Shown: positions 26,371 to 34,874, counted from the stretch's first letter. The stretch: DNA of 64,000 nucleotides from JBOZRQ01 sp050789255 (GCA_050789255.1 JBOZRQ010000054.1:1-64000); one strand, 5' to 3'. Made by a program: numbers and translations. The notes: generated by a model not told the origin, from the sequence alone.

Positions 26371-28506
26371 ATGTATGTAACCGGGAAGGGACTGAGCCAT
26401 CTGTCAGCAAAACCACACGTACGGTTGCACGGACCTTGGCTCACCCTTGCCCGCTGGGCCTGGGTGGGCCTGGCCCTCCTGCTGATCGTGCTGCTCGTGG
26501 TGGGCATATCGCCTTATCGGGCGGAACTCCTGACCACCTGCTCCTCCGGCCCCTGCCCTGACCGGATTCGGGCGTTGCTTGAGGCCGGGGTGTCCATGCA
26601 GACCTACACTACCTTTCTGATCACCATGGACGCAGCCTTCGCACTTAGCTTCCTGGGGATTGCCGGGGTGATTATGGCCAACCGGGCCGACGAACCCCTG
26701 GCGCTCCTGGCCGCCTTCTGGCTGGCCGGGTTCAGCGCTACCTTCATGGGTACGGTTAACCATCTGGCGCAGACCTCCGACCTGTGGCGGTGGCCGATTA
26801 TGCTGCTGGGCCTGATCGGGTCGGGCTGCAGCTTCCCCTTCCTCTACGTATTCCCGGACGGGCGCTTCGTGCCCCGCTGGAGCCGCTGGGTCGCCGCAGG
26901 CTGGGTCGCAGCCTGCCTGGTTGGCTACCTGAGCCCCCTGAACTCCCCTTTGCACGAGGAGAACACCTGGTTCGCCGTGGCGGTTATGGCAGCCCTGGCG
27001 ACCGCGGCGGCTGCACAGTTCTACCGCTACCGCTTTCTCTCCGATGAGCCGCAGCGGCGCCAGACCCGGTGGGTGGTGCTCGGTTTCCTGACCGCCATTT
27101 TCGGCATGATGGCGACGCTTTGGCTGCTGGGACCATACATACATAGCCGGTTCCCGTCATCGGCCGCCTATGTCTTCGTCGAAGATGTCGGCTACTACGC
27201 CTTCATGCTGATCATCCCTGTCACCATCGCCGTGGCCATCCTGCGATACCAGCTGTGGGAAATTCGCACGCTAATCAACCGCACCCTGCTCTACACCGCC
27301 CTGACCGCGGCGGTGGTGGGGCTGTATGCTCTGGTGGTGGCCCTTTTCGGCGCCATTCTGCACGCCCCCGGAAACTCCGCGCTCTCCCTGCTCTCCGTGG
27401 GACTGGTGGCCGTCCTGGCCCAACCAATCCGCGACCGGCTCCAGCGCTGGGTCAACCAGCTCATGTACGGCCAGCGTGACGAGCCCTACGCCGTCATCTC
27501 CGACCTGGGGCGGCGCCTCGAAGGCACAGTCGACCCGGCTGCGGCGCTGCCCACGGTCGTCAGTGTGGTAACAGGCGCCCTCAAACTCCCTTATGCCGAG
27601 TTGACCGTCAAGCATGGCGATCACTACCGGACTGCCGCTACCAGCGGTGATCCGCAACCGATCACACTGACCCTGCCGCTGATCTACCAGGCAGAGCAGG
27701 TCGGCGAGCTGAAGCTCGCGCCTCGCTCTCCCCACGAAGGCTGGACCGAAGGCGACCGCAGGCTGCTGACCGAGCTCGCCCGGCAGGCCGGCGCCGCCGT
27801 CAACGCCTGGCGGCTCGCCGCCGACCTTCGCTTCACCAACGAGAACCTCACCACTGCCCGGGAGCGGCTGGTCTCTGCTCGGGAGGAGGAGCGCCGCCGG
27901 CTGCGGCACCAGCTGCACGACGGGCTCAGCCCGACCCTGGCCGCCTTCACCCTGAAGCTGGGCGCCGTCCGCCGGCTGTTCCGGCGGGACCCCGACAGTG
28001 CCGAGCGACTCCTCGCCGAGCTCGGTAAGGAGATGGAGACCGCCGTGGGCGATATTCGCAGGCTGGTCTACAACCTACGACCCCCTGCCCTCGACCAACT
28101 GGGACTGCTGGAGGCGCTCCGGGCCCGGGCCTCGGCCTTCAGCCCGGAGCTGGACGGCCCCCGGGTCGAGCTCGACCTGCCGGAACACCTGCCGCCGCTG
28201 CCCGCCGCTGTTGAGGTGGCGGCCTACCTGATCGCCCAGGAGGCCCTGGCCAACGTAGTCCGACACGCCTGGGCCCGCCGGTGCACCATGCGGCTGAGCA
28301 TCGCCAGCGAATCCCTTACGCTTGACGTGCTCGATGACGGCGCCGGGCCGCCAGCCGACGGGCGGGCCGGGGTGGGGATCATCTCCATGCGGGAGCGTGC
28401 TGCCGAGCTGGGCGGCACCCTTGCCCTGCTCCCGCGCCCCGGCGGCGGTACCCGCTTGACGGCCATACTACCCTTGCGCCCCCAGGAAGGAAGCGATGAC
28501 CTGTGA
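26371..28506 (+). CDS. Membrane sensor histidine kinase (NarL/DesK type)
   Basis: A 711-residue protein. The first 320 residues contain about eight hydrophobic helices with an outer loop carrying two Cys (LLTTCSSGPCPDRIR). A GAF-like region follows (about 385-480), then HisKA_3 with the phospho-acceptor His near residue 516 (RHQLHDGLSPTLAAF) and a HATPase domain (EALANVVRHAWARRC, DVLDDGAGPP, GVGIISMRERAAELGG). It phosphorylates the overlapping response regulator. The ATG at 26371 has a weak SD; a TTG at 26350 overlapping the cupredoxin gene is possible. The stimulus may involve copper or redox, judged only from the neighbour. Confidence 0.9.
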   Translation: MYVTGKGLSHLSAKPHVRLHGPWLTLARWAWVGLALLLIVLLVVGISPYRAELLTTCSSGPCPDRIRALLEAGVSMQTYTTFLITMDAAFALSFLGIAGVIMANRADEPLALLAAFWLAGFSATFMGTVNHLAQTSDLWRWPIMLLGLIGSGCSFPFLYVFPDGRFVPRWSRWVAAGWVAACLVGYLSPLNSPLHEENTWFAVAVMAALATAAAAQFYRYRFLSDEPQRRQTRWVVLGFLTAIFGMMATLWLLGPYIHSRFPSSAAYVFVEDVGYYAFMLIIPVTIAVAILRYQLWEIRTLINRTLLYTALTAAVVGLYALVVALFGAILHAPGNSALSLLSVGLVAVLAQPIRDRLQRWVNQLMYGQRDEPYAVISDLGRRLEGTVDPAAALPTVVSVVTGALKLPYAELTVKHGDHYRTAATSGDPQPITLTLPLIYQAEQVGELKLAPRSPHEGWTEGDRRLLTELARQAGAAVNAWRLAADLRFTNENLTTARERLVSAREEERRRLRHQLHDGLSPTLAAFTLKLGAVRRLFRRDPDSAERLLAELGKEMETAVGDIRRLVYNLRPPALDQLGLLEALRARASAFSPELDGPRVELDLPEHLPPLPAAVEVAAYLIAQEALANVVRHAWARRCTMRLSIASESLTLDVLDDGAGPPADGRAGVGIISMRERAAELGGTLALLPRPGGGTRLTAILPLRPQEGSDDL

Positions 28507-29144
28507 TCCGAGTCCTGATCGCCGACGACCACCCGCTCTTCCGGAGCGGCATGCGCACCCTCCTGGGCGCCGAACCCGAGACGGAGGTGGTCGGGGAGGC
28601 CGTGAGCGGCGAGGCGGCGGTCCACCTCGCCGCCGAACTCCGGCCCGACGTGGTGCTTATGGATGTGCAGATGCCCGGCATGGGCGGCATTGAGGCGACC
28701 AGGCGCATCGTGCAGGCGAATCCGGACTGCCGGGTGCTCATGGTGACCATGTTCGAGGATGACCATACGGTCTTTCTCAGCCTGAAGGCCGGCGCCCGCG
28801 GTTACGTCCTCAAGGGCGCCGGTCCCGATGAGATCATCCGTGCGATTCTGGCGGTGGCCAACGGTGAGGCGATTTTCGGACCTGGTGTCGCCACCCGGCT
28901 CCTCGACTTCTTCGCCTCCCGCCCCGCTGCGGTCGCCCGGGAAGCCCTTCCCGACCTGACCGACCGCGAACGGGAGATCCTGGACCTCATCGCCCGGGGA
29001 AAGACGAACAGCGAGATCGCCCAGGCGCTCTACCTGAGCCCCAAGACCGTTAGCAACTACGTCTCGAACATCTTTAGCAAGCTGCAGGTGGCAGATCGCG
29101 TCCAGGCCATGCTGCGGGCCCGCGAGGCGGGCCTGGGGCAATAG
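28503..29144 (+). CDS. NarL/LuxR-family response regulator
   Basis: A 213-residue protein. The receiver has the acidic pair in LIADDHPLFRSGMRTLLGAE and the phospho-acceptor Asp54 (VVLMDVQMPGMGG). The C-terminal LuxR HTH reads LTDREREILDLIARGKTNSE, then IAQALYLSPKTVSNYVSNIF. GTG at 28503 overlaps the kinase stop by 4 nt (GTGA), so translation is coupled. A GGTACGATG repeat cluster just downstream of the gene may be its binding site. Confidence 0.95.
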   Translation: MIRVLIADDHPLFRSGMRTLLGAEPETEVVGEAVSGEAAVHLAAELRPDVVLMDVQMPGMGGIEATRRIVQANPDCRVLMVTMFEDDHTVFLSLKAGARGYVLKGAGPDEIIRAILAVANGEAIFGPGVATRLLDFFASRPAAVAREALPDLTDREREILDLIARGKTNSEIAQALYLSPKTVSNYVSNIFSKLQVADRVQAMLRAREAGLGQ

Positions 29145-29146
29145 CC

Positions 29147-29252
29147 CCATCGTACCCAGGTACGATGGAGCCCTCGCCCCAGCGCCCCCGCGAGGTTCAC
29201 CCTCCCGTTCGATGTGCGGTGGATGGCGTTACGGTACGATGTAACCGTACCA
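29147..29252. promoter_or_regulatory. GGTACGATG repeat cluster before a small gene
   Basis: CCATCGTACC-CA-GGTACGATGG is a perfect inverted repeat at 29147-29168. About 70 bp later the run TTACGGTACGATGTAACCGT repeats GGTACGATG with its own ACGGT/ACCGT arms. The first copy may also act as a terminator for the regulator gene. The cluster could be the operator for the small gene at 29291. Confidence 0.45.
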
Positions 29253-29290
29253 AACAACCACGGACGCACCGAACAAGGAGGATGCCCGTT

Positions 29291-29431
29291 ATGACTCAGA
29301 TCCTTTCGATCGCCCTGACCGCCCTCAAGAGCATCAACGAGGTGGTCCTCGGCGGGCCCCACACCGAGAACCCCTATCTGGCCCAGGCTAAGCTTGCCTA
29401 CTACACCCAGGTCCAGTACACCCGGATGTAG
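29291..29431 (+). CDS. 46-residue orphan protein
   Basis: A short gene with a strong SD (AAGGAGG, 9 nt) before the ATG at 29291. It has an amphipathic start (MTQILSIALTALKSINEVVL) and a Tyr/Gln-rich tail (AYYTQVQYTRM). No signal peptide or Cys is present. It lies behind a repeat cluster that may bind the NarL-type regulator, so it is a candidate target of that system. I do not recognise the family. Confidence 0.6.
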   Translation: MTQILSIALTALKSINEVVLGGPHTENPYLAQAKLAYYTQVQYTRM

Positions 29432-29444
29432 GCTGTGTTTCTAC

Positions 29445-29473
29445 TTGACACCAACCATCAGTCGCGCCATAAT
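29445..29473 (+). promoter_or_regulatory. Promoter TTGACA-17-CATAAT of the mutS2-rsgA leader
   Basis: A consensus TTGACA at 29445-29450 and CATAAT at 29468-29473 have 17-bp spacing. Transcription would start near 29480, leaving a leader of about 285 nt before the fused gene. Confidence 0.8.
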
Positions 29474-29506
29474 TAGGCGAACTGAACTGTCAGAGAGGTA
29501 TGTTTT

Positions 29507-29539
29507 ATGCTTATTGTCGTCGTTGAGGTTGTGGCGTAA
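29507..29539 (+). CDS. 10-residue leader peptide
   Basis: MLIVVVEVVA is encoded by an ATG at 29507 placed 8 nt after GAGAGG, with TAA at 29537-29539. It is rich in Val and Ile and sits just inside the leader transcript, ahead of two or three terminator hairpins. Position and size match stalling peptides that control antibiotic-response genes in Firmicutes. Ribosome pausing here would be the sensing event (inference). Confidence 0.5.
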   Translation: MLIVVVEVVA

Positions 29540-29606
29540 AAACCATATAGGTTCCCACCTCTACGATCGGCGTAGCATGCCCTCTGTTTCCCGCGCATTT
29601 TCAGGG

Positions 29607-29634
29607 CTGTGAGCATCGTCTCACAGCTTTTCTA
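29607..29634 (+). terminator. Leader terminator 1
   Basis: GCTGTGAG / CTCACAGC with a 6-nt loop is followed by TTTTCTAT. It lies between the leader peptide and the main gene. Confidence 0.65.
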
Positions 29635-29645
29635 TGTCCAAAAAC

Positions 29646-29676
29646 AGGCCAACCGCGTCACTGACGCGGCGGCCTT
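29646..29676 (+). other. Leader hairpin 2
   Basis: GGCC-AA-CCGCGTC pairs with GACGCGG-C-GGCC to make a stable GC stem without a T-run. It may be an alternative fold in an attenuator. Confidence 0.45.
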
Positions 29677-29701
29677 GCCTTGGCGTAGTTCCCTGATTTT
29701 C

Positions 29702-29748
29702 ACGGGCCGCGAGCAGCGCTTACACGCTCGCGGCCCGTTTCTATTTTC
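29702..29748 (+). terminator. Leader terminator 3, directly before the main SD
   Basis: ACGGGCCGCGAGC pairs with GCTCGCGGCCCGT and is followed by TTCTATTTT. It ends 4 nt before the AAGGAGG of the fused gene, so transcription must read through it. Confidence 0.8.
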
Positions 29749-29764
29749 GAAGGAGGAACCCGCG

Positions 29765-32317
29765 TTGCATCGTCCGACCCTCGGCGCCCTCGAATTCCCC
29801 AAGATCCAGCAAGACCTCGCCGCCTACGCCTCCTGCCAGCTTGGCAAGGAGTTGGCCCTGCAAATCGCGCCCCTGCCCTCCCTCTCCCTGATCAAGAAGG
29901 CCCAACAGGAGACCACCGAGGCCAAGGCCGTTCTGCGCAAAGGCGTCATGATTCCGTTCGGCGGCATCCAAGACGTGCGGATGCACGTGCAGCGGGTCGT
30001 GGGCGGCGGCGTACTGCGCCCCGAGAACCTGCTGGCTATTGCAGACACCATCTACGGATGCCGCCAGCTCCGCGCCTTTCTGGTGGAGCGGCAGGAGGCG
30101 GCGCCCTCCCTCGCCCTGCACGCCGCCGCCTTCGGCCGCTTCGACGATCTGGAGGACGAGATCCGCCGCAGCATCGAGCACGGTACCGTCTCCGACCGGG
30201 CCTCGAAGGAGCTCAAGTCGGTCCGCAAGGAGATCGGCGTGGTGGAGGCCCGCATTCAGGATAAGCTCCAGTCCCTGCTCAAGCAGTACCGAACCCACCT
30301 TCAGGAAGCGCTGGTCACCCAGCGCGAGGGTCGCTACGTGATCCCGGTCAAGGCGTCGGCCCGGGGCAACGTCCCGGGCGCCGTCCGTGGGGCCTCCGCC
30401 AGCGGCGTCACCGTCTTTGTCGAACCCGAGGCGATCCGCCAGCTCTGCGAGGAGTTGGAGTACTGGAAGGCGGTCGAGGAGTCGGAGTGCGAGAAGGTCT
30501 TGATTGCCCTCTCCGCCGCCGTGGCCGAGAAGGCGGACGCCCTGCAGGCTACACTCGCGGCAGCAGCCGAGCTGGACTTCATCTTCGCACGCGGGCGCCT
30601 CAGCTACGCCTGGGATGCGGGGCCGGTAGAGTGGAACGACGCCGGCCTGATCGACCTGCGAGATGCCCGCCACCCCCTCCTGGGCCGGGAGGCGATCGGC
30701 AACCGAATCCGCATGTCCGCCGACTGCCGCATGCTGGTGATCACCGGGCCGAACACCGGCGGCAAGACCCTGTTGCTCAAGACCCTGGGCCTGCTGGTGA
30801 TCCTGGCGCAGTGCGGCCTGCACATCCCGGTCGAGTCGGGCTCGACCCTCTGCCACTTCCTCGATGTCTGCGCCGACATTGGCGACAGTCAGAGCCTGGA
30901 GCAGTCGCTCAGCACCTTCTCGGGCCATATCGCCCAGGTGGCGCCGATCCTGGCGGAGGCTGGACCCCGGCACCTGGTGCTGCTGGATGAGCTCGGCTCG
31001 GGCACCGACCCCCACGAGGGCACCGGCCTGGGCATTGCCTTGCTGGAAGCCTTCCTGGCGAAGGGCGCCTACACCCTGGCCACCACCCACCTGCGAGATA
31101 TCAAGGAGTTCGGGCGGGTCACGCCGGGCTGCGCCATCGCTGGCATGGGCTTCGACGGCGAGACCCTCCGCCCGACCTACCGGCTGCTCTACGGCACCCT
31201 GGGCGAAAGCCACGGCCTGGTAATCGCCGCCCGAGCGGGTCTGCCCGCCTCGGTGGTCGAGCGAGCCCACCAGCTGGTCCACGGTGATGTGCGAGAGTAC
31301 GGCCGGGCGGCCGCCGTGGGCGCCGAGGACCGGTCCCGACGGACCCACCCGGTCCGGCCCCTGCTTGGGCTTCCGGTGCCGGTGCAGGAGCGGGAGCTCA
31401 TCAGGCGGGACCCACAGTCGCCGTCGGTTCAGCAAATCGACATCGGAAGTCTGGTCATCTCCGCTCCCACCCCCGGCCACGCCCGGGTTCTGGTGGGCAC
31501 CGAGGTGCTCGATCTCCCGGTGAAGGGCACCCTGCGCCGCCGGCTCCACGCCGGCCTGGTCGTGGGCGACCGGGTGCGCGTCGCCGAAGAACAGGTTGCG
31601 GATGTGGCCAAGCGCCAGACCTACCTGGCCCGGCGGGGCAGCCGCGGCGAGCAGGTGATCGCCGCCAACCTCACCCGGCTCCTGATCGTGCTCTCCGCCC
31701 GCCAGCCCGACTTCCGACCCGCCACGCTCGACCGGCACCTGGTCTACGCCGAGCAGTACGGCGTCACCCCGATCATCTGCCTGACTAAGACCGACCTGCT
31801 CCCCGCCGCCACCTGGAAGGAGTGGCTCAAGCCCTACGAGGCCCTGGGCTACACCACCATCGCCACCAGTTCCGCCCGGGGCTGGGGTCTGGAGAAGCTG
31901 CGGGAGCTGGTCGAGGGCCAGTTCACCGCCGTGCTCGGCCATTCGGGCGTCGGCAAGTCCTCCCTGCTGGCCGCCCTGACCGGCCGGGAGATCGAGGTCG
32001 GCGCCGTGCGCGAAAAGGGCGCCCAGACCGGGCGCCACACCACGACTTGCAGCGAAGCGATCCGAGTCAACGAGAGCACCTGGCTGGTCGACACCCCGGG
32101 ACTCCGCGAGCTCGGCTTCTGGAAGCTGAGCCTGGCCGACCTCCAGGGCGCCTTCCGGGAGTTCAAGCCCTTCACCGGGCTCTGCCGCTTCGACAACTGC
32201 ACCCACCTGCGGGAACCGGGCTGCGGGGTGAAGCTTGCCGTCGAGCAGGGCCAGCTCGCCCGCCGGCGCTACGACCACTACGTGAAGCTGACGGCAGAGC
32301 TCAGCGGGATTCGCTAG
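29765..32317 (+). CDS. MutS2-RsgA fusion: ribosome-acting ABC ATPase joined to circularly permuted GTPase
   Basis: An 850-residue protein. Residues 1 to about 520 are MutS2: core and clamp helices, Walker A GPNTGGKT near 327-334, ADIGDSQSLEQSLSTFSGH, Walker B LVLLDELGSGTDPHEGTG near 408 and the H-loop TTHLRDIKEF. The KOW and Smr nuclease domains that normally follow are absent. Instead residues about 555-850 are a whole RsgA (YjeQ): OB fold, TKTD as G4 near 674, GHSGVGKS as G1 near 725, DTPG near 775 and a CxnCxHx5C zinc site (CRFDNCTHLREPGCGVK). MutS2 splits collided ribosomes in B. subtilis; RsgA matures 30S. The TTG start at 29765 has AAGGAGG 8 nt upstream. Its end overlaps the convergent lipoprotein gene by 17 bp. 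Confidence 0.93.
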   Translation: MHRPTLGALEFPKIQQDLAAYASCQLGKELALQIAPLPSLSLIKKAQQETTEAKAVLRKGVMIPFGGIQDVRMHVQRVVGGGVLRPENLLAIADTIYGCRQLRAFLVERQEAAPSLALHAAAFGRFDDLEDEIRRSIEHGTVSDRASKELKSVRKEIGVVEARIQDKLQSLLKQYRTHLQEALVTQREGRYVIPVKASARGNVPGAVRGASASGVTVFVEPEAIRQLCEELEYWKAVEESECEKVLIALSAAVAEKADALQATLAAAAELDFIFARGRLSYAWDAGPVEWNDAGLIDLRDARHPLLGREAIGNRIRMSADCRMLVITGPNTGGKTLLLKTLGLLVILAQCGLHIPVESGSTLCHFLDVCADIGDSQSLEQSLSTFSGHIAQVAPILAEAGPRHLVLLDELGSGTDPHEGTGLGIALLEAFLAKGAYTLATTHLRDIKEFGRVTPGCAIAGMGFDGETLRPTYRLLYGTLGESHGLVIAARAGLPASVVERAHQLVHGDVREYGRAAAVGAEDRSRRTHPVRPLLGLPVPVQERELIRRDPQSPSVQQIDIGSLVISAPTPGHARVLVGTEVLDLPVKGTLRRRLHAGLVVGDRVRVAEEQVADVAKRQTYLARRGSRGEQVIAANLTRLLIVLSARQPDFRPATLDRHLVYAEQYGVTPIICLTKTDLLPAATWKEWLKPYEALGYTTIATSSARGWGLEKLRELVEGQFTAVLGHSGVGKSSLLAALTGREIEVGAVREKGAQTGRHTTTCSEAIRVNESTWLVDTPGLRELGFWKLSLADLQGAFREFKPFTGLCRFDNCTHLREPGCGVKLAVEQGQLARRRYDHYVKLTAELSGIR

Positions 32318-33668
32318 GCTCCCCGCCAAGCCAGTAGATCCGTCCTGAGGCATCCCTGGCGACCCGGTGCGTCCCTGGCGGGATCTCCGCCGTGGTCACG
32401 GCGCCTGTGTCAGGGTCTACCGTCAGCGGCCCCCAGTAGATCACCTTGCCATCCTTGGACCACACGGGCGGCGCCCACCACGCCCCACGCTGGTCGGTCG
32501 GCGTAACTTGGATCCGCACCGGCGCCCTGCCTTCCTGTACAATCGACCAGCCCCGCTCGTCCCGTGCCAGCATCCGGGTGCGATCGTTGGATGGAACAGC
32601 CTCGAAATGTCCCTGGAGCAACGGGAAGGGCTGGGTCTCGCCGGTCTTCAGGTCGACCCGCAGCCATTCCCTGGGGGCACCGCCAAAGTGACTGGCCAGG
32701 TCCGGCACCACCACCTGCTCCTCACCGAGCCATAGAAGCTCAAGGTGAGGCCAATAATGAGTGTCCCCTCGGTTCTCCGGCCACATCGGCAGCATTGTGA
32801 TACCCCGATAGACCTTCTTCCCAACCACCAGGTCCGCGGGCATCTGCTTCCCGCGCTCAGGCTGGCCGGAGATCAGCACGGCCACCTCGCCCGCAGGGGA
32901 CATGCCGGTACCCCGAACCCAGGAGCCCTGTTGCACAGCAGGCACCTCGCCCTGGTCGGCCCCCGTCCAGTCAACCCGGTGGATGCCCCACGAGATGCCC
33001 GCGATTAGCATCCCTCCGGACCACCAGCGCGGGTTCTGCACGGCCTGCACGTCATTCACCGGTATGTCCGCATAACGGAGAGCGCCCGTGACCGGGTCGA
33101 TCAGGCCCACCTTGTAGAAGTCCATATATCCCAACTCTGCCACCTCCGTAAAGGCCAGAACCTGACCCCCCGGAGCGGCATAGAGCCGCTCAGCAGTATC
33201 ATCCATGGTGGCAACACGCACAGGGACCCCGCCCGGATCCTGTCGCCAGACGCCGATCTTGCCCACCGCCTGCAGCTTCAGGTAGGCCTCGGGGAACACA
33301 GGACCTCGCTTGGTCTGGATCTCGCGGGTGTTAAGCTGCACCCACTCCCCGTGCTTCAGCTCGAACGTGAAGCTGACCCAACGGTCGTCGGCGGCCCACT
33401 CGGTCGTCAGGGGCGGCGCACCCTCGTAGAGCCGTGCAATATTTCGGTTGGCAGGTTCCGTGAACTCCAACCGTACCACGTGCTTGCCAGCAGGGATCCG
33501 CCCGCCGTTACTTGATTGGCCGTCAACCATCAGGGTGATCGCCGGCGGCACATCAGGCGTCTGCAGCTTTGGCGGTGCCGTTGATTCAGTCGGCACAATC
33601 GCAGGCGGCTTGCCTGTACAGCCTGTCATCACCAGAAGTAGCATCGCTGTCGCCAGCAGTCGTCTCAC
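32301..33668 (-). CDS. Putative lipoprotein, beta-propeller-like
   Basis: A 455-residue protein with a lipobox (MRRLLATAMLLLVMTGC, lipidated Cys17). The remainder is rich in beta strands and Trp, with repeated short blocks such as DPVTGALRYADIP, LKTGETQPFPL and DPDTGAVTTAEIP, suggesting blades of a propeller. It would sit on the outer face of the membrane. The function is unknown. The start is GTG at 33668 behind GAGGTGA. It shares 17 bp with the end of the MutS2-RsgA gene. Confidence 0.78.
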   Translation of the reverse strand: MRRLLATAMLLLVMTGCTGKPPAIVPTESTAPPKLQTPDVPPAITLMVDGQSSNGGRIPAGKHVVRLEFTEPANRNIARLYEGAPPLTTEWAADDRWVSFTFELKHGEWVQLNTREIQTKRGPVFPEAYLKLQAVGKIGVWRQDPGGVPVRVATMDDTAERLYAAPGGQVLAFTEVAELGYMDFYKVGLIDPVTGALRYADIPVNDVQAVQNPRWWSGGMLIAGISWGIHRVDWTGADQGEVPAVQQGSWVRGTGMSPAGEVAVLISGQPERGKQMPADLVVGKKVYRGITMLPMWPENRGDTHYWPHLELLWLGEEQVVVPDLASHFGGAPREWLRVDLKTGETQPFPLLQGHFEAVPSNDRTRMLARDERGWSIVQEGRAPVRIQVTPTDQRGAWWAPPVWSKDGKVIYWGPLTVDPDTGAVTTAEIPPGTHRVARDASGRIYWLGGEPSESR

Positions 33669-33728
33669 AGTTCTGTCACCTCAATGGCTTGGACGGTCGA
33701 TGAACAACGGTGGTTCCGCACCTCCAAC

Positions 33729-33765
33729 GCAAACGCCGACCTCAACGGTAGAGGTCGGCGTTCGC
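33729..33765 (-). terminator. Hairpin after the DUF2589-like cassette
   Basis: AACGCCGACCTC / GAGGTCGGCGTT is a perfect 12-bp stem with a 7-nt loop, just past the stop of the minus-strand gene. The T-run is weak. Confidence 0.6.
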
Positions 33766-33776
33766 TATGTATGGCA

Positions 33777-34187
33777 TTAACCAGGCTGTTGCTCGCCCAT
33801 GAGCAGAGCGAGCATCTCCTGGGTGAGCTTCAGCTCCACCTGGCCCACGGCGTGCGCCGGCAGCTTGGCCAGCGTCTCGGCGTTCACCTGGACCAGCATC
33901 TGGGGGACCTCCCCGGGGCTGCCGGGCTTCAGGTCTTCCGACCGGGCAGGCCGCACATCGACGGCAGCGTAGGGCAGGCGCAGCGTCACCTCGCTGATGC
34001 CGAAGGCCGGGGCCTGGAACTGGCGCAAAATCTCATTCTCCTGGTACTGCCGGACCAGTTGGGCCGTCTGGTGGTCCAGGGCGACACGGGCGCCCAGAAT
34101 CGCCAGCACCATGCTGCTCACAGCGTTCCGAAGGTCGACTACGGGCACGACGGGCTCCTTGACGGTCTCCCGGGTTGGGGTCGGCAC
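33777..34187 (-). CDS. Conserved-cassette protein of unknown function
   Basis: A 136-residue acidic protein with no signal peptide. It has a helix-prone middle (ARVALDHQTAQLVRQYQENE) and an end (LKLTQEMLALLMGEQQPG) like the C-terminal helix of its two upstream neighbours. I do not recognise a family. The start is GTG at 34187 with TAGGAGGGAG upstream. It is third in an operon with two DUF2589-like genes, 24 nt after the second, so it probably works with them. Confidence 0.7.
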   Translation of the reverse strand: MPTPTRETVKEPVVPVVDLRNAVSSMVLAILGARVALDHQTAQLVRQYQENEILRQFQAPAFGISEVTLRLPYAAVDVRPARSEDLKPGSPGEVPQMLVQVNAETLAKLPAHAVGQVELKLTQEMLALLMGEQQPG

Positions 34188-34211
34188 GGCTGCTCCCTCC
34201 TACCTTGACGG

Positions 34212-34802
34212 TTACTGCGGCTTGGCGGGCCTGGCGCTGATCCCCTCGCCCAGCAAGGTCATGATCTGGCTCAGCCCTTCGGGCGCCGGAGCCTGCTTCA
34301 ACTTGATGGAGACCTTCACCGACGCCGACTGCTCGGCCAGCTTGGGCGCCGTAATCGCACCCACCATGCGCAACCGGTTGGCCGGAAGCAGGACCGAGGC
34401 TGTGCGTGACGCGGCAGCGCCGGCCGCAGCCCTGGTGTTGGGGGCGGTCGCTGGCCGCTCGGGCTCGTTCTGCTGCTGGCCCACAACCCGCAGGTTCAGC
34501 TCCACCGTCGCCTCTTCCACGGCGACGCTGGGCACCGTCAGCAGCGACAGCACGGGCACGCGCACCCGCACGGGCTCTTCGATCATGTTCCCGGGCTGGT
34601 TTGGGTCGGCCGTTGGGTGAATGTACTCAAAGTCCACCATGCGGGCCCGGCTGACACCATCCTTGTCGGTCTCAAAGCCGACCTCGCCGACGAACTCCGC
34701 CGTGGTGCGGGCGGCCATGGCCTGGGCCCGAACCAGCGCCTCCAGCGGGGCGGCAATCAGGTACTCAATGGGCAACAGACCTTGCTGCACCGGAACGCTC
34801 AT
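34212..34802 (-). CDS. DUF2589-like protein
   Basis: A 196-residue protein. The N-terminal block LLPIEYLIAAPLEALVRAQA, then AARTTAEFVGEVGFETD, is the hallmark I associate with DUF2589 (aaPLxAlxxAQxxAAxxTxxFIxxVGF). A middle VxVPxLxLxxVPxxxVEEATVELNLRV strand block and an Ala-rich linker follow, and it ends with ISARPAKPQ. No catalytic motif is visible. The ATG at 34802 follows GGGGTG. It is 72 nt behind its paralogue. The function of the family is not known to me. Confidence 0.75.
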   Translation of the reverse strand: MSVPVQQGLLPIEYLIAAPLEALVRAQAMAARTTAEFVGEVGFETDKDGVSRARMVDFEYIHPTADPNQPGNMIEEPVRVRVPVLSLLTVPSVAVEEATVELNLRVVGQQQNEPERPATAPNTRAAAGAAASRTASVLLPANRLRMVGAITAPKLAEQSASVKVSIKLKQAPAPEGLSQIMTLLGEGISARPAKPQ

Positions 34803-34874
34803 CGCTTACACCCCTTCGTTTGGCAGGCTGCCCCCCGGCGGAGGCCGGGGGGCGAACCTGGCTTGCTGCTTCCC

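Noticed and set aside
29741..32353. 870-codon minus frame antisense to the MutS2-RsgA gene
   Set aside because: It is a shadow frame of a GC-rich gene; no family resemblance and no SD.
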